Below, one piece after another: positions 16,973 through 26,049 of a stretch of 42,271 bases of DNA (positions are counted from its first letter, which is position 1; the number at the start of each line of letters is the position of its first letter). The stretch comes from an uncultured Pelagibacteraceae bacterium (GTDB taxonomy: Bacteria; Pseudomonadota; Alphaproteobacteria; Pelagibacterales; Pelagibacteraceae). The notes below the pieces were generated by a model. That model was not told the origin of the DNA and searched no databases. It worked only from the letters and a program-made list of their open reading frames with translations. Location of the stretch: the NCBI GenBank assembly GCA_902617975.1, contig CACMYV010000008.1, forward strand, positions 1 through 42,271, in the 5' to 3' direction. The position numbers and the translations under genes are program-made.

Positions 16973-18400
16973 ATGAAAAAAATTATCTTCATTTTTCTCA
17001 GTATTTTATCAATATTTAATTATGCAAACGCTAAAGATTTTTTTTTAAATATAACTGATCAAATAGTAGAAAATGAGTTTCGATTAAGCTATGGAGTTTC
17101 AGTTACTGATGTTAACAAAGATAATAAATATGATTTTGTGGTAACAGGCTTTGGTTTTAAAAATCTTGCTCTTTCTTATAAAGATGGAAAATTAATAAAT
17201 ATTGTAAACGAAAAAATATTTACAGATGAAGAGAGAAGAACAATTGGTGTTGCCGCATGTGATATCGATCAAGATGGCTATGAGGAAATATATTTTTTAA
17301 ATACTGATACATACAGTGGATCAAAAATTTATTCTGATCGACTAATAGATTTAAATAACAATAAATTCGAAGATTTATTTGAAAAAGAAATCAATCAAAG
17401 TGAATTAAACTTAACTGCAGGTAGGTCAGTTGTTTGTGTAGATAGAAATGGTGATGGTGCATATGGTATTTATGTTGCAAATTATGGAGGTCCTACTCGA
17501 TTTTATGAATTAATTAGAGATCGAATAAAAGATCAAGCTAAATCATTATCAATTGATAAAATTACTGGAGGTAGAGCTATTGTTTCAGGACATATTCTTT
17601 CGGATAGATCTGATATTTTTGCAGCAAATGAGAGAGGAGACAACTTTTTATATTATAATTCTAAAGGTTCTTTCCAAGATGTTGCTGAAGAGTATGCAGT
17701 ACAAGATAGATTTGAAAATGGTAGAGGAACAGCTCTGAGTGACCTTTTGTATAGAGGAAGATTAGATATCTTATCTTCAAACTGGGATGGAATGCATAGA
17801 GCATATGTTTTAGATGGAGATAAATTTAAAGATATATCAACATCTCCATATAATGATCCTACTAAAATTAGAACAGTTATTTCAGCTGATTTTGATAATG
17901 ATGGATATGATGAAATTTTCATGAATAATATTGGAGAACCAAATAAACTTTTCAAAGTTTTAGAGGGTGGAATATTTAAAGAAATTAAAATGGAAAATGG
18001 TTTAGAGACAGTTGGTCTTGGTACAGGTGCAGCTGTTGCAGATGTTGATGGCGATGGAATTTTAGAACTATTAGTTTCACATGGTGAGTCAGGGTTTCAA
18101 CCGTTAACTTTATATAAAGCAGATATTACAAATTTTAATTATTTACGAATTAAACCACTTAATCTGTATGGAGCTCCAGCAAGAGGGGCAACAGTAACAA
18201 TGAAATCTAATAAGAGAATTCACTCAAAAACAATTGATGCAGGCTCAGGATATCTTTGTCAGATGGAACCTGTTGCTCATTATGGAATAAGAAAAGGTGA
18301 AAAAGACTTTAAAGTTGAAATTAAATGGACTGATGGATCAATAGAAACATTTGATATAGATGAATTAAATAAAACTTACGAATTTAGACAAAAATTATAG
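16973..18400 (+). CDS. Secreted FG-GAP / ASPIC-UnbV beta-propeller protein
   Basis: Protein of 475 residues with a clear signal peptide (MKKIIFIFLSILSIF, likely cut after YANA). Several FG-GAP-type repeats with Ca-binding loops are visible: DVNKDNKYD near 45, DIDQDGYEE near 95, DRNGDGAYG near 160, DFDNDGYDE near 305 and DVDGDGILE near 360. The C-terminus (about 390-475) is an ASPIC/UnbV domain (YLRIKPL, GARGATV-like GAPARGATVTM, then VEIKWTDGS). Such CRTAC1-like proteins are exported and thought to mediate adhesion or protein contacts; no enzymatic role is known. It stands 50 bases after the previous gene. Confidence 0.88.
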   Translation: MKKIIFIFLSILSIFNYANAKDFFLNITDQIVENEFRLSYGVSVTDVNKDNKYDFVVTGFGFKNLALSYKDGKLINIVNEKIFTDEERRTIGVAACDIDQDGYEEIYFLNTDTYSGSKIYSDRLIDLNNNKFEDLFEKEINQSELNLTAGRSVVCVDRNGDGAYGIYVANYGGPTRFYELIRDRIKDQAKSLSIDKITGGRAIVSGHILSDRSDIFAANERGDNFLYYNSKGSFQDVAEEYAVQDRFENGRGTALSDLLYRGRLDILSSNWDGMHRAYVLDGDKFKDISTSPYNDPTKIRTVISADFDNDGYDEIFMNNIGEPNKLFKVLEGGIFKEIKMENGLETVGLGTGAAVADVDGDGILELLVSHGESGFQPLTLYKADITNFNYLRIKPLNLYGAPARGATVTMKSNKRIHSKTIDAGSGYLCQMEPVAHYGIRKGEKDFKVEIKWTDGSIETFDIDELNKTYEFRQKL

Positions 18401-18458
18401 GACAATACTACTCATTATATAGTGTTGAAAAATTACAAAGCTTTTATATATCAAGCTT

Positions 18459-18602
18459 ATGACTATTTGTTCTTTATCATTATTGGTATTATTCGTTTCA
18501 GGAATTGTAATGTATCTTTTTAGGGAACCATCTAAGGAAGAATTAAAAAAATTCAATAGTAAAACTCAAGACCGAAGTAACTGGTCAAATATGGGTTTTT
18601 AA
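18459..18602 (+). CDS. Small single-helix protein (47 residues)
   Basis: ATG-to-TAA frame with one N-terminal hydrophobic helix (about 3-21, CSLSLLVLFVSGIVMYLF) followed by a charged tail (EPSKEELKKFNSKTQDR) ending in WSNMGF. The membrane-plus-charged-tail design and its location in an otherwise empty 213-base gap favour a real gene. There is no good ribosome-binding site, and no family was recognised. Confidence 0.45.
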   Translation: MTICSLSLLVLFVSGIVMYLFREPSKEELKKFNSKTQDRSNWSNMGF

Positions 18603-18613
18603 ATCATTAATTA

Positions 18614-19315
18614 ATGTACAGTATTAAAAATATACTTAGTCTTATTATATTTGTTATTTTTTTTTCAATTCCGATAAATTCAGTAAATTCTCAAGAAAAA
18701 AACTATTATCAAGATATCGTTAATGATTGGAATAAAATTTTCCCAGACAGAAATAGAAATGCAGCAGGTCCTAAATTTTTTAAATATATAATAGATAAAG
18801 ATATCTCTTATGAAGATTTTGTAGAATATAATAAATTATATTGTGCGGTATCTGGTTCTTTAATAAGCCCAAATGCAGTACCGGAATATGTCTATTTAAC
18901 TGAAAACAATACAGGTAAAAAGATATGTGGTGAATATTATAGATGCTGCATTCCATGTTCCTGCGATTTAATGAAATATTCAAAAACAACTAAGATGAAG
19001 CATAAATTTAAAGGTATAGAAAAAGAATTTTATGTGTTCACAATTGAAAATCCTTGTGGGAAAACAGATTTTCCTGAAAGGGTAAACAAAAAATATTTTT
19101 GTAATGGCAATGATTTAGATACGAAACAAGTTTCAGTAGTAGATGGAAAACTGGTCATTGGTTTATTACACAAAGCCAAAACATGCACTCAATATAATGT
19201 TAATGCCATAGATAGACACCAAGTTACAGGCAGATATTGTACGCTTAGAAATAATACTCCATTAGATCAGCTTCAGTCAGGCATGGGAGATATATTCATT
19301 AAACTTGCAAGATAA
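18614..19315 (+). CDS. Exported cysteine-rich hypothetical protein
   Basis: Protein of 233 residues with a signal peptide (hydrophobic core LSLIIFVIFFSIPI, probable cleavage after VNS before QEKNYY). The mature part contains about ten cysteines, including a cluster CGEYYRCCIPCSCD near 105-118, and single Cys near 75, 145, 160, 200 and 210. This suggests a disulfide-bonded or metal-binding periplasmic protein. I recognise no family. It starts 11 bases after the 47-residue gene and precedes a small cytoplasmic gene by 24 bases. Confidence 0.72.
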   Translation: MYSIKNILSLIIFVIFFSIPINSVNSQEKNYYQDIVNDWNKIFPDRNRNAAGPKFFKYIIDKDISYEDFVEYNKLYCAVSGSLISPNAVPEYVYLTENNTGKKICGEYYRCCIPCSCDLMKYSKTTKMKHKFKGIEKEFYVFTIENPCGKTDFPERVNKKYFCNGNDLDTKQVSVVDGKLVIGLLHKAKTCTQYNVNAIDRHQVTGRYCTLRNNTPLDQLQSGMGDIFIKLAR

Positions 19316-19339
19316 TATCAAGATTATATATTCATCAAA

Positions 19340-19609
19340 ATGGTATTGTATAACGAAAAAATTAAACACCTTAGTTGTTCTGATTTAAGGGTATTTTTGA
19401 AAAGATTGGTCAAGGATAAGATAGAAAAAGAATGGACCGAGGACTTTATTGATAATATGAACCTCGTAATAATCCCAAGAATGACAATAAAAAGACGTTA
19501 TGAGAATAAGGGTATAGATATGTCAAGACTGATTGATAATCCTACCTACTATCAGCATGTCAAAAAGAGTGTAGACTCTCGAGGCAATCTTGAATTTAAA
19601 GATCGATAA
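19340..19609 (+). CDS. Hypothetical protein (89 residues)
   Basis: Soluble, charged and probably helical protein: SDLRVFLKRLVKDKIEKEW at about 14-32, then a basic middle (RMTIKRRYENKG) and a YYQHVKKSVDSRGNLEF end. No signal peptide, membrane helix or known motif. It lies in line with the exported Cys-rich gene and ends 89 bases before the TRAP operon. No strong terminator separates them; the following T run (19610-19618) has only a 4-bp possible stem. Confidence 0.6.
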   Translation: MVLYNEKIKHLSCSDLRVFLKRLVKDKIEKEWTEDFIDNMNLVIIPRMTIKRRYENKGIDMSRLIDNPTYYQHVKKSVDSRGNLEFKDR

Positions 19610-19698
19610 TTTTTTTTTCGATACGCCAATTTAATCCCTAGCACTGCATTCATATTTTCTATAAGCTGTTTTAAAAAAAACAAACTTAAGAGGGAAAT

Positions 19699-20673
19699 AT
19701 GAACAAATATTTTAAAATAATTGTTGTTTTATTATCGTCTCTATTTCTAAGTTTCTCAGCAAATTCAACTGAAGTAAAATTTGGACACGTAGGAAAACCT
19801 GGATCTTTATTTTCTGCATCAGTTGATCATTTTGCTAAACTTGCAAATGAGAGATTAGGCAGCAAAGGAAAAGTTACTGTTTTTGGTTCTTCGCAACTTG
19901 GTAAAGACAAACAAGGAATGCAAAAACTAAAATTAGGTACAGTTAACATGTGGTTACCTTCATCAGTAATGGCATCTATTCATGATGAGTTTGGTGTATT
20001 TGATATGCCTTTCATAATTAAAGACAGAAAACACATGAATAAAGTTGAAAGCCAAGTTTTACCAGGAATGTTTAAAAATCTTGAAGATAAAACTGGATAC
20101 AAAGTTATTGCTGTTTGGGAAAATGGATTTAGACATATCACAAACAACACTAGACCAATTAACACTCCAGGTGACTTAAAAGGAATTAAATTAAGAACAC
20201 CTAAATCAAAATGGAGAGTTAAAATGTTCCAATCATATGGTGCAAACCCAACTCCAATGTCTTTCTCAGAAGTATTTACTGCTTTGAAAACAGGAACTAT
20301 GGATGGACAAGAAAACCCATATGCTCAGATTGCTAGTGCTAAATTCCAAGAAGTTCAAAAATATTTATCAATCACAGGTCACGTTTACACTCCTGCTTAT
20401 GTAACAGTACATAAAGACCACTGGAGCAAACTTCCTGCAGATGTACAAAGTATTTTAGAGCAAGCTGCTAAAGATACGCAAAAATTTGTGTACGCTGAAG
20501 CTGCTAATCTTGAAAAATCTTTATTGGGAGTTATCAAATCAGCTGGAGTTCAAGTTAACGAAGCTGACAAAGGTGCTTTCATTAGTGCAAGTAAAGGAAT
20601 ATACGATCAATTCGCGTCAGAAGTACCAACTGGTGGTGCGTTAATTGATAAAGTATCGTCTTTAGCAAATTAA
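19699..20673 (+). CDS. dctP: TRAP transporter solute-binding protein (DctP family)
   Basis: Periplasmic protein of 324 residues with a signal peptide (KIIVVLLSSLFLSFSANS). Family features include KFGHVGKPGSLF at the mature N-terminus, GIKLRTPKSKW near 165 with the carboxylate-binding Arg, and TALKTGTMDGQENP near 195. It captures an organic acid and delivers it to the DctQM pair. A strong AGAGGGAAAT ribosome-binding site precedes the ATG. A stable hairpin lies between it and dctQ, consistent with excess binding protein over permease. The ligand is unknown; the downstream CoA enzymes suggest a carboxylate that is activated to a CoA thioester. Confidence 0.93.
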   Translation: MNKYFKIIVVLLSSLFLSFSANSTEVKFGHVGKPGSLFSASVDHFAKLANERLGSKGKVTVFGSSQLGKDKQGMQKLKLGTVNMWLPSSVMASIHDEFGVFDMPFIIKDRKHMNKVESQVLPGMFKNLEDKTGYKVIAVWENGFRHITNNTRPINTPGDLKGIKLRTPKSKWRVKMFQSYGANPTPMSFSEVFTALKTGTMDGQENPYAQIASAKFQEVQKYLSITGHVYTPAYVTVHKDHWSKLPADVQSILEQAAKDTQKFVYAEAANLEKSLLGVIKSAGVQVNEADKGAFISASKGIYDQFASEVPTGGALIDKVSSLAN

Positions 20674-20685
20674 CATAATTTGTAA

Positions 20686-20708
20686 CAGGCCCTCTACCAG
20701 AGGGCCTG
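20686..20708 (+). other. Intercistronic stem-loop between dctP and dctQ
   Basis: Perfect 10-bp stem, CAGGCCCTCT (20686-20695) with AGAGGGCCTG (20699-20708), and a 3-base ACC loop. It is the most G+C-rich patch nearby. A run of A rather than T follows, so it is not a terminator in the plus direction. It more likely stabilises the upstream dctP message or is a processing site. Its right arm holds GAGGG, the only Shine-Dalgarno-like sequence before dctQ (ATG at 20717). Confidence 0.85.
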
Positions 20709-20716
20709 AAAAAAAA

Positions 20717-21226
20717 ATGACATTGCAAAAATTTATAAATTCTTACGAAAAAATATTAAAACTAATACTGTTTATAATGATGGTAGCATTAGCAGTAACA
20801 GTTTTGCTTGGTGTTACTTTTCGTTTTGCTGGTAGCGCTTTAGTTTGGTATGACGAGGTTGCAGCTGTTCAGCTTGCTTGGATAACTTATTATGGTTCAG
20901 CATACGCAGCTTTAAAAGGTTCTCATATTAGCGTTCCAAGTATTTTCAAAGCTTTTCCATTAGCACTTAGAAAAATTTTCTTTGTAGTGTCAAAATTAGT
21001 TGTTTATGGTTTTTTAATATTATTGGCTTATTACGGCTATTTAGTTTTAACTCTTATAACAGGAGAAACTTTAGTAACATTAGAATGGGTTCCGCAACCT
21101 TTTGTGCAATCGGTTATCCCAATTGCATCATGTTTATTTATTTTATCTGAAACTCTAAGAATTCCTGAAGATTATAAAAATTTAGTTCTTCAAACAACCG
21201 GTGACGAGCAGACAGGAGATATTTAA
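20717..21226 (+). CDS. dctQ: TRAP transporter small permease (DctQ family)
   Basis: Membrane protein of 169 residues with four predicted helices (about 12-35, 48-68, 88-110 and 128-147). The family's VTFRF and VWYDEVAAVQLAWITYYGSA segment is present, with the conserved Trp/Glu region. It bridges DctP and the large permease. It overlaps dctM by one base (TAATG). The only Shine-Dalgarno-like sequence lies in the right arm of the preceding hairpin, so its translation may depend on that structure opening. Confidence 0.9.
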   Translation: MTLQKFINSYEKILKLILFIMMVALAVTVLLGVTFRFAGSALVWYDEVAAVQLAWITYYGSAYAALKGSHISVPSIFKAFPLALRKIFFVVSKLVVYGFLILLAYYGYLVLTLITGETLVTLEWVPQPFVQSVIPIASCLFILSETLRIPEDYKNLVLQTTGDEQTGDI

Positions 21227-22509
21227 TGATAATTCTTACAATGTTTGCAGTCCTTCTACTTCTTTTATCTATAAATGTGCCTATAGCTATTGGCCTTGCA
21301 GTTACAACAATTATTGCAATGGTATTGAAGACAGGAACAAGTTTTTTAATTGATACTGCAATTGTAATGTTTGATGGATCAATGAAATTTCCATTGATTG
21401 CTATTCCTTTATTTATCCTAGCTGGATCAATTATGAATAGTGCAGGAATTTCTAGAAGATTGATAGCTTTTGCTTCAGCTCTTGTTGGTTTCATCAAAGG
21501 TGGTTTAAGTATGATTAACATTGCTACCTCTATGTTTTTTGCAGAAATTTCTGGTTCAGCTGTTGCAGATGTAGCTGCACTTGGATCTATATTAATCCCA
21601 GCTATGAAGAAAAAGGGATATCCAGGTCCTTTCGCTGCTGCAGTAACCTCATCTTCAGCCTCACTAGCTATTATCATTCCACCTTCAATACCAATGATTG
21701 TTTATGCGGTAATGGCTCAAAGTTCAGTAGTTCAATTATTTGTAGCAGGAATTGTTCCAGGTGTAATAGGCGGTTTCTTCTTAATGTTAGCAGCATATAT
21801 TACTGCGAGACGTAAGAACTTTCCTGTTGAGGAAACATTTAATATTCCAAATGTAAAGAAAACTGCAAAAGATGCAGCATTAGCATTTTTATTACCTATC
21901 ATTATCCTAGGAGGAATTTTTGGAGGAGTTGTTACTGCAACTGAAGGAGCAGGTTTAGCAGTTGTAGCATCATTGGTAATTGGTTTTATTTATAAAGAAA
22001 TTGACTTTAAAAGATTATACGAGTCAGCATGTGAAGGAGCAATTCAAACAGCTTCAGTAATGTTATTAGTAGCTGCATCTGTATTACTTGGTGAATTTTT
22101 AACAATTGAACAAATCCCACAAAAAGTTGCAGAGTCAATTATTGATTTTACAAATAATAAATATGCAGTTTTAGGAATACTCAATGTATTTCTTTTAGTT
22201 ATAGGTTTCTTTTTACATTCAGTTGCCGCAATAATTTTAACAGTACCAATTGTTATGCCATTAGTTAATGCGGTAGGTATTGATCCAGTTCACTTTGGTA
22301 TAATTGTAACTTTAAATTTAGCAATTGGCCAACAAACACCACCAGTTGCAAGTGTTTTAGTTACGGCTTGTTCTGTTGCAAAAGCAGACATATGGGATGT
22401 AACAAGATCGAATATATCCTTTATATGTGTATTATTAGTATTGTTAATGTTAGTAACTTATGTTCCAGCTATACCAATGACATTAGTTGAATTTTTTTAT
22501 AGGAGCTAA
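21226..22509 (+). CDS. dctM: TRAP transporter large permease (DctM family)
   Basis: Polytopic protein of 427 residues, normal for DctM. Signature regions are FPLIAIPLFILAGSIMN near 56-72, EISGSAVADVAALGSILIP near 106-124, SSASLAIIIPPSIPMIVYA near 143-161 and GQQTPPVASVLVTAC near 370. It is the sodium-coupled translocation subunit working with the upstream DctP and DctQ. The stop is immediately followed by the ATG of the crotonase-family gene, with the AGGAG at its end acting as that gene's ribosome-binding site. Confidence 0.94.
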   Translation: MIILTMFAVLLLLLSINVPIAIGLAVTTIIAMVLKTGTSFLIDTAIVMFDGSMKFPLIAIPLFILAGSIMNSAGISRRLIAFASALVGFIKGGLSMINIATSMFFAEISGSAVADVAALGSILIPAMKKKGYPGPFAAAVTSSSASLAIIIPPSIPMIVYAVMAQSSVVQLFVAGIVPGVIGGFFLMLAAYITARRKNFPVEETFNIPNVKKTAKDAALAFLLPIIILGGIFGGVVTATEGAGLAVVASLVIGFIYKEIDFKRLYESACEGAIQTASVMLLVAASVLLGEFLTIEQIPQKVAESIIDFTNNKYAVLGILNVFLLVIGFFLHSVAAIILTVPIVMPLVNAVGIDPVHFGIIVTLNLAIGQQTPPVASVLVTACSVAKADIWDVTRSNISFICVLLVLLMLVTYVPAIPMTLVEFFYRS

Positions 22510-23292
22510 ATGAGTAAATTAATTAAAGTAAATAAAAAAAATAAACATTTAGTTGAAGTTGTTATTAATAGACCCGAAAAATTAAATGCAATGACTAAGC
22601 CAATGTGGATTGAGCTTGGCAAAGTTTTTAAAAAGCTATCAAAAAATAAAAATTTAAGATGCATCATAATAAGAGGAGAGGGCGGCAAATCTTTTTCACC
22701 AGGAAATGATATTGGAGAATTTAAAAAACAAAGATCTTCATCCAAATTAGCAAAATCTTATGGAAAATTTTTGCATGGAACACTTGGTGCAATCTTTGAT
22801 TGCCCAATACCAACAATTGCTTTGATTGAAGGAATATGTGTTGGTGGTGGATTGGAAATAGCAGGATGTTGTGACATTAGAATTTGTGGTAAAAGCTCCA
22901 GGTTTGGAGTTCCAATTAAAAGATTAGGCTTAACAATGGCTGCAAAAGAACTTGAGGTGCTTTTAAAAGTAACTAATTACACGACTGCAATGGAAATATT
23001 ATTTGAAGGAAGAGTATTTGAAGCTGATGAAGCATTTCAGAAAAGGCTAGTTAATAGAGTAGTTAATGATAAAGATGTCGAAAAAGAAGCTTATAAATCA
23101 GCTGACCTAATATGTGAAGGAGCTCCAAAAGTAGCAAGATGGCACAAACAATTTGCAAGAAACATCTTAAAAGATGGAAAAGTCACAGAAAAAATAAATA
23201 ATCTAGGTTACAAATGTTATGATACCCAAGACTTTAAAATTGGATATCAATCTTTCTTAAATAAAACAAAACCAAAATTCAAAAATAAGTAA
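22510..23292 (+). CDS. Crotonase (enoyl-CoA hydratase/isomerase) superfamily enzyme
   Basis: Protein of 260 residues with the crotonase fold. INRPEKLNAMT (about 20-30) and the oxyanion-hole loops SFSPGNDIGEF and GICVGGGLEIAGCCD are clear. E116 in GGGLE corresponds to the first catalytic Glu of hydratases, but the second Glu position (FGxPE) reads FGVPIKRLG, with Ile at 136. A simple enoyl-CoA hydratase is therefore doubtful; isomerase, hydrolase or lyase chemistry is possible. It abuts dctM and is 3 bases from the CoA-transferase gene, so it probably acts on the CoA thioester of the imported compound. Confidence 0.87.
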   Translation: MSKLIKVNKKNKHLVEVVINRPEKLNAMTKPMWIELGKVFKKLSKNKNLRCIIIRGEGGKSFSPGNDIGEFKKQRSSSKLAKSYGKFLHGTLGAIFDCPIPTIALIEGICVGGGLEIAGCCDIRICGKSSRFGVPIKRLGLTMAAKELEVLLKVTNYTTAMEILFEGRVFEADEAFQKRLVNRVVNDKDVEKEAYKSADLICEGAPKVARWHKQFARNILKDGKVTEKINNLGYKCYDTQDFKIGYQSFLNKTKPKFKNK

Positions 23293-23295
23293 TAG

Positions 23296-24489
23296 ATGGC
23301 TGCATCATTAAAAGGCATTCGTGTACTTGAAATGGCACAAATAATGGCTGGTCCAACATGTGGATTGTTGTTAGCTGATCTAGGTGCGGAGGTAATTAAA
23401 ATAGAAAAGACACCCGGAGGAGATGATACCAGAAACTTCTTGCCACCAGAAATTAATGGTGAGTCTGCAGCTTTTATGATGATGAATAGAAATAAGAAAG
23501 GTATCGCATTAAATTTAAAGGACAAAGATGGAATAGAGATATTTAAGAAGATGGTAAAAAATTCTGATGTAGTTTTAGAGAATTTTAGAAAAGGGACATT
23601 AGAAAAATTAGGTGTTGGTTATGATGTTATGTCAGAAATTAATCCTAAAATCATATTATGTGAAATATCTGGATACGGTAGAACGGGTCCTTATGCAGAT
23701 AAAGGAGGATTTGATTTGGTTGCACAAGGAATGAGTGGATTAATGAGTATTACTGGCGAAAGCAAAGATAAACCACCTATGAAAGTAGGTGCACCAATAA
23801 CAGATATAACGGCTGGTTTACTTGCAGCTAGTGGAATTTTAGCAGCATTAGTTCATAGAGAAAAAACGGGTGAAGGACAAAAAGTTGATACATCTTTATA
23901 TGAAGCAGGTATTGTTCATACATACTGGCAGTCAGCTATTGCAGGTGCTACAGGAGAGTCACCTGGTCCTTTAGGATCAGCACATCCTTTAACAGCTCCT
24001 TATCAAGCATTTAAAACAAAAGATAAATGGATAACAGTAGGTGCTTCAAATCAAAATACTTGGCTTATGTTACTCAAAGCAATTGGTCGTGAAGATTTGC
24101 AAGAAAATGAAAAGTTTTCATCTAATTTAAATAGAAAACAAAATTTAAAAGAATTAGTTGATATTCTTAACAAAGAACTAATTAAAAAAACTTCAAGCGA
24201 ATGGTTAAAAATTTTTGATGATAATGGATTACCATGCGGTCCTATAAACTCAATAACAGATATGTTTAAAGATCCTCAAACAATTGAAAGAGAAATGGTT
24301 ATAGAAGTAGATAATAAAAAGGCAGGTAAAAGTAATGCTATTGGTATGCCTATTAAATTTTCAAAAAGTAAAACTGAAAAGTCAAAAGGTGCTCCAAACT
24401 TAGGAGAACATACTAAAGAAGTTATGCAAATTTTTGGTTACAAAGATGATCAGATTAAAGATTTTTATAATAAAAAAGTAATAGTTTAG
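23296..24489 (+). CDS. CaiB/BaiF-type (class III) CoA-transferase
   Basis: Protein of 397 residues. Typical blocks are GIRVLEMAQIMAGPTCGLLLAD and EVIKIEKTPGGDDTR at the N-terminus, NRNKKGIALNL, SGYGRTGPYADKGGFDLVAQG, and the catalytic Asp D170 in PITDITAG. These enzymes move CoA between acids through an aspartyl-CoA anhydride. In this operon it would activate the acid taken up by the TRAP system. The donor and acceptor are unknown. Its stop overlaps the end of the ATP-grasp gene on the other strand by four bases, which makes it the last gene of the operon. Confidence 0.92.
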   Translation: MAASLKGIRVLEMAQIMAGPTCGLLLADLGAEVIKIEKTPGGDDTRNFLPPEINGESAAFMMMNRNKKGIALNLKDKDGIEIFKKMVKNSDVVLENFRKGTLEKLGVGYDVMSEINPKIILCEISGYGRTGPYADKGGFDLVAQGMSGLMSITGESKDKPPMKVGAPITDITAGLLAASGILAALVHREKTGEGQKVDTSLYEAGIVHTYWQSAIAGATGESPGPLGSAHPLTAPYQAFKTKDKWITVGASNQNTWLMLLKAIGREDLQENEKFSSNLNRKQNLKELVDILNKELIKKTSSEWLKIFDDNGLPCGPINSITDMFKDPQTIEREMVIEVDNKKAGKSNAIGMPIKFSKSKTEKSKGAPNLGEHTKEVMQIFGYKDDQIKDFYNKKVIV

Positions 24490-25934
24490 TTTCTACTATC
24501 AACAATTAGTGTATCTTTGGAACCTCCACCTTGTGAACTATTTACAATTGTGCTCCCTTTTTTAAGTGCAACTCTGGTTAATCCCCCCGTCGTAACATAA
24601 GTAGATTTACCAGTTAAGATAAAAGGTCTTAAATCTAAATGCCGTGGCTCAATATTGTCAGGCGTAATTGTTGGAACTGTCGATAAAATTTCCAAAGGTT
24701 GTGCTATATAGTTTCTTGGATTTTTCTTAATATTTTTTATCATTTCTTCTTTTTCAGATTTAGAAGCTTTTGGACCAATCATAATTCCATAACCACCGGA
24801 TGCATTTGAAGGTTTAACTACATATTTTGATATATTATCTATAACATGATCTCTATTTTTTTTATCTCCGCACAGAAGAGTTTCAACTTGATCAATAATT
24901 GGTTGTTCTCCTAAATAATAAATGATCATTTTATTAACATATGAATAAACTGCTTTATCATCTGCTACTCCTGTACCTAATGCATTTATTATTCCAACAT
25001 TTCCTTTTCTCCAACATTTGAAAACACCTGGCACACCTAGCAATGATCCTTTGAAAAAAACTTTAGGATCCATGAAATTGTCATCAATTCTTCTGTAAAT
25101 ACAATCTACTTTTAAAGGTCCTTTTACGGTTTTCATATAAACGTGATCGTTTTCAACAAATAAATCCTTGCCCTCCACTAAAGCTATACCCATTTGTTCA
25201 GCTAAAAAAGAGTGTTCAAAATAAGCAGAATTGTAAATACCAGGTGTCAATAAAACCATGTGTGGGTTGGTAGTTTTCTTTGGAATACACTCTGTCATGC
25301 AATTATATAATTTATTTGCATATTGATGAACTGAAGAAACTTTATATCTTGTAAATAGTTCTGGAAAAATATCTCTCATCACCATTCTATTTTCCAGCAT
25401 ATATGAAACTCCAGACGGAACTCTTAAGTTATCTTCAAGAACTAAAAAATCCCCATCAATGTTTTTTATAAGATCAATCCCAGATATATTTGACCATGCT
25501 TTGTGTTTTGGGGAGAAACCTTCACATTCTTTTAAATATAAAGGAGAATTAAAAATTAATTCTTTAGGTATTACTTTGTCTTTAAATATTTTTTTTGCAT
25601 TATAGACGTCATCGATAAATAAATTTAGTGCCTTAACTCTTTGCGCAAGTCCTTTTGCAACCTTTAACCATTGACTCTTTGGTATAATTCTAGGAATGAT
25701 GTCTAAAGGCCATTTTTTCTCTTCAGCTCTATTGTTTGCAGCATAAACTCTAAAATTTATTCCTCTAGCGCTTATTGTACTTTGACAATTTTTTTCTATT
25801 TCTTGTAATTTTTTTTTTCCATATTTTTCAAGTATACCTGCAATGATCTTAGCATGACTTCTTAACTTCTTCTCTTTACTGATATATCCATCAAAAGTTG
25901 ATTTAGAATCGTAATTTTTCCAAAAATCAGACAT
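24486..25934 (-). CDS. Circularly permuted ATP-grasp protein (type 2)
   Basis: Protein of 482 residues with the layout of the DUF404/DUF407 circularly permuted ATP-grasp group: WPLDIIPRIIPKSQW near 73-87, LVLEDNLRVPSGVSYMLENR near 165-184, the nucleotide-binding part VVKPSNASGGYGIMIGP near 370-386, and a DLRPFILTG-type end near 435. In other bacteria these enzymes are predicted peptide ligases encoded with an alpha-E protein, a transglutaminase-like peptidase and the Anbu peptidase. Here only Anbu is adjacent, divergently transcribed 115 bases away. The product of ligation is unknown. Confidence 0.88.
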   Translation of the reverse strand: MSDFWKNYDSKSTFDGYISKEKKLRSHAKIIAGILEKYGKKKLQEIEKNCQSTISARGINFRVYAANNRAEEKKWPLDIIPRIIPKSQWLKVAKGLAQRVKALNLFIDDVYNAKKIFKDKVIPKELIFNSPLYLKECEGFSPKHKAWSNISGIDLIKNIDGDFLVLEDNLRVPSGVSYMLENRMVMRDIFPELFTRYKVSSVHQYANKLYNCMTECIPKKTTNPHMVLLTPGIYNSAYFEHSFLAEQMGIALVEGKDLFVENDHVYMKTVKGPLKVDCIYRRIDDNFMDPKVFFKGSLLGVPGVFKCWRKGNVGIINALGTGVADDKAVYSYVNKMIIYYLGEQPIIDQVETLLCGDKKNRDHVIDNISKYVVKPSNASGGYGIMIGPKASKSEKEEMIKNIKKNPRNYIAQPLEILSTVPTITPDNIEPRHLDLRPFILTGKSTYVTTGGLTRVALKKGSTIVNSSQGGGSKDTLIVDSRN

Positions 25935-26049
25935 ATTAACTTAATTTTTTTACATAAGAGTTAAATAAGCAAATGATTAAATTCGATATCTGATATGAAA
26001 TAAATGGGTTTTATTGTAACCACATATAATTTAAATAGTTAACTTTAAT

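Noticed and set aside
20686..20716. Hairpin after the first dctP considered a Rho-independent terminator.
   Set aside because: It is followed by A residues, not T, in the direction of transcription, so it is listed as a stem-loop only.
21138..21677. Long open frame (179 codons) on the strand opposite dctQ/dctM.
   Set aside because: It is a shadow of strongly supported transporter genes, and its residue pattern (Ala/Ile-rich, no motif) is typical of antisense reading.
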